Source of the DNA: Bryobacterales bacterium
Lineage (GTDB): Bacteria > Acidobacteriota > Terriglobia > Bryobacterales > Bryobacteraceae
Assembly (NCBI GenBank): GCA_009697495.1
Contig: SHUN01000159.1
Location: 1-6,808 of the forward strand
Length of the DNA: 6,808 bases
Direction of reading: 5' to 3'
Shown one piece after another: positions 6,795-6,808 of the stretch. The notes below the pieces were generated by a model. That model ran no database searches and had not been told where the DNA came from. It was given only the letters and a program-made list of their open reading frames with translations. Numbering within the stretch: position 1 is the first letter of the stretch; every line of letters begins with the position of its first letter. The translations under genes and the position numbers were made by a program.

Positions 6795-6808
6795 ATTGGA
6801 TCATAATA

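Noticed and set aside
1..6808. CRISPR array, tRNA, rRNA or insertion sequence
   Set aside because: No regularly spaced repeats, no tRNA-like cloverleaf or rRNA sequence recognised, and no transposase text or terminal inverted repeats, even around the relics.

Overview
The window is GC-rich, with coding strands dominated by NNC/NNG codons. Its gene types are a Tat-exported FG-GAP/ASPIC-UnbV protein beside a TPR protein, and a very large Oar-like TonB-dependent receptor with an N-terminal carboxypeptidase-regulatory-like domain. This combination is typical of soil Acidobacteriota, especially the Solibacter/Bryobacter group. The assignment is inferred from gene types and general sequence character, not from a search.

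Layout. (1) 2-250, + strand: the C-terminal end of a TPR protein that runs off the left edge. (2) 222-1922, - strand: a complete 566-residue CRTAC1/ASPIC-UnbV family protein with seven calcium-binding-like Asp motifs. It converges on the TPR gene and overlaps it by 29 bp. (3) 1923-2363: a 441-bp gap with no convincing gene. One + strand frame stays open through most of it and might be a relic. (4) 2364-5780, + strand: a complete 1138-residue TonB-dependent receptor. (5) 5781-6808, + strand: about 1 kb with no intact gene but two recognisable broken ones. The first is a secreted protein with an Sm/SH3-like sequence, interrupted by a TGA where Trp is expected. Fused to it within a few bases is the C-terminal end of what looks like a bacterial LRR-Roc-COR-type protein: zinc ribbon plus DUF4365, a PD-(D/E)XK-like domain. 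That relic carries a TAA stop, a frameshift and two apparent internal in-frame deletions. The last 14 bases (6795-6808) hold nothing I can identify.

The TPR and ASPIC proteins are a recurrent pairing and may act together on the cell surface or in the periplasm. The receptor is probably an independent outer-membrane uptake gene. The right-hand 1 kb is best read as a small gene graveyard. Its most interesting content is the remnant of a GTPase-linked, nuclease-like multidomain protein.
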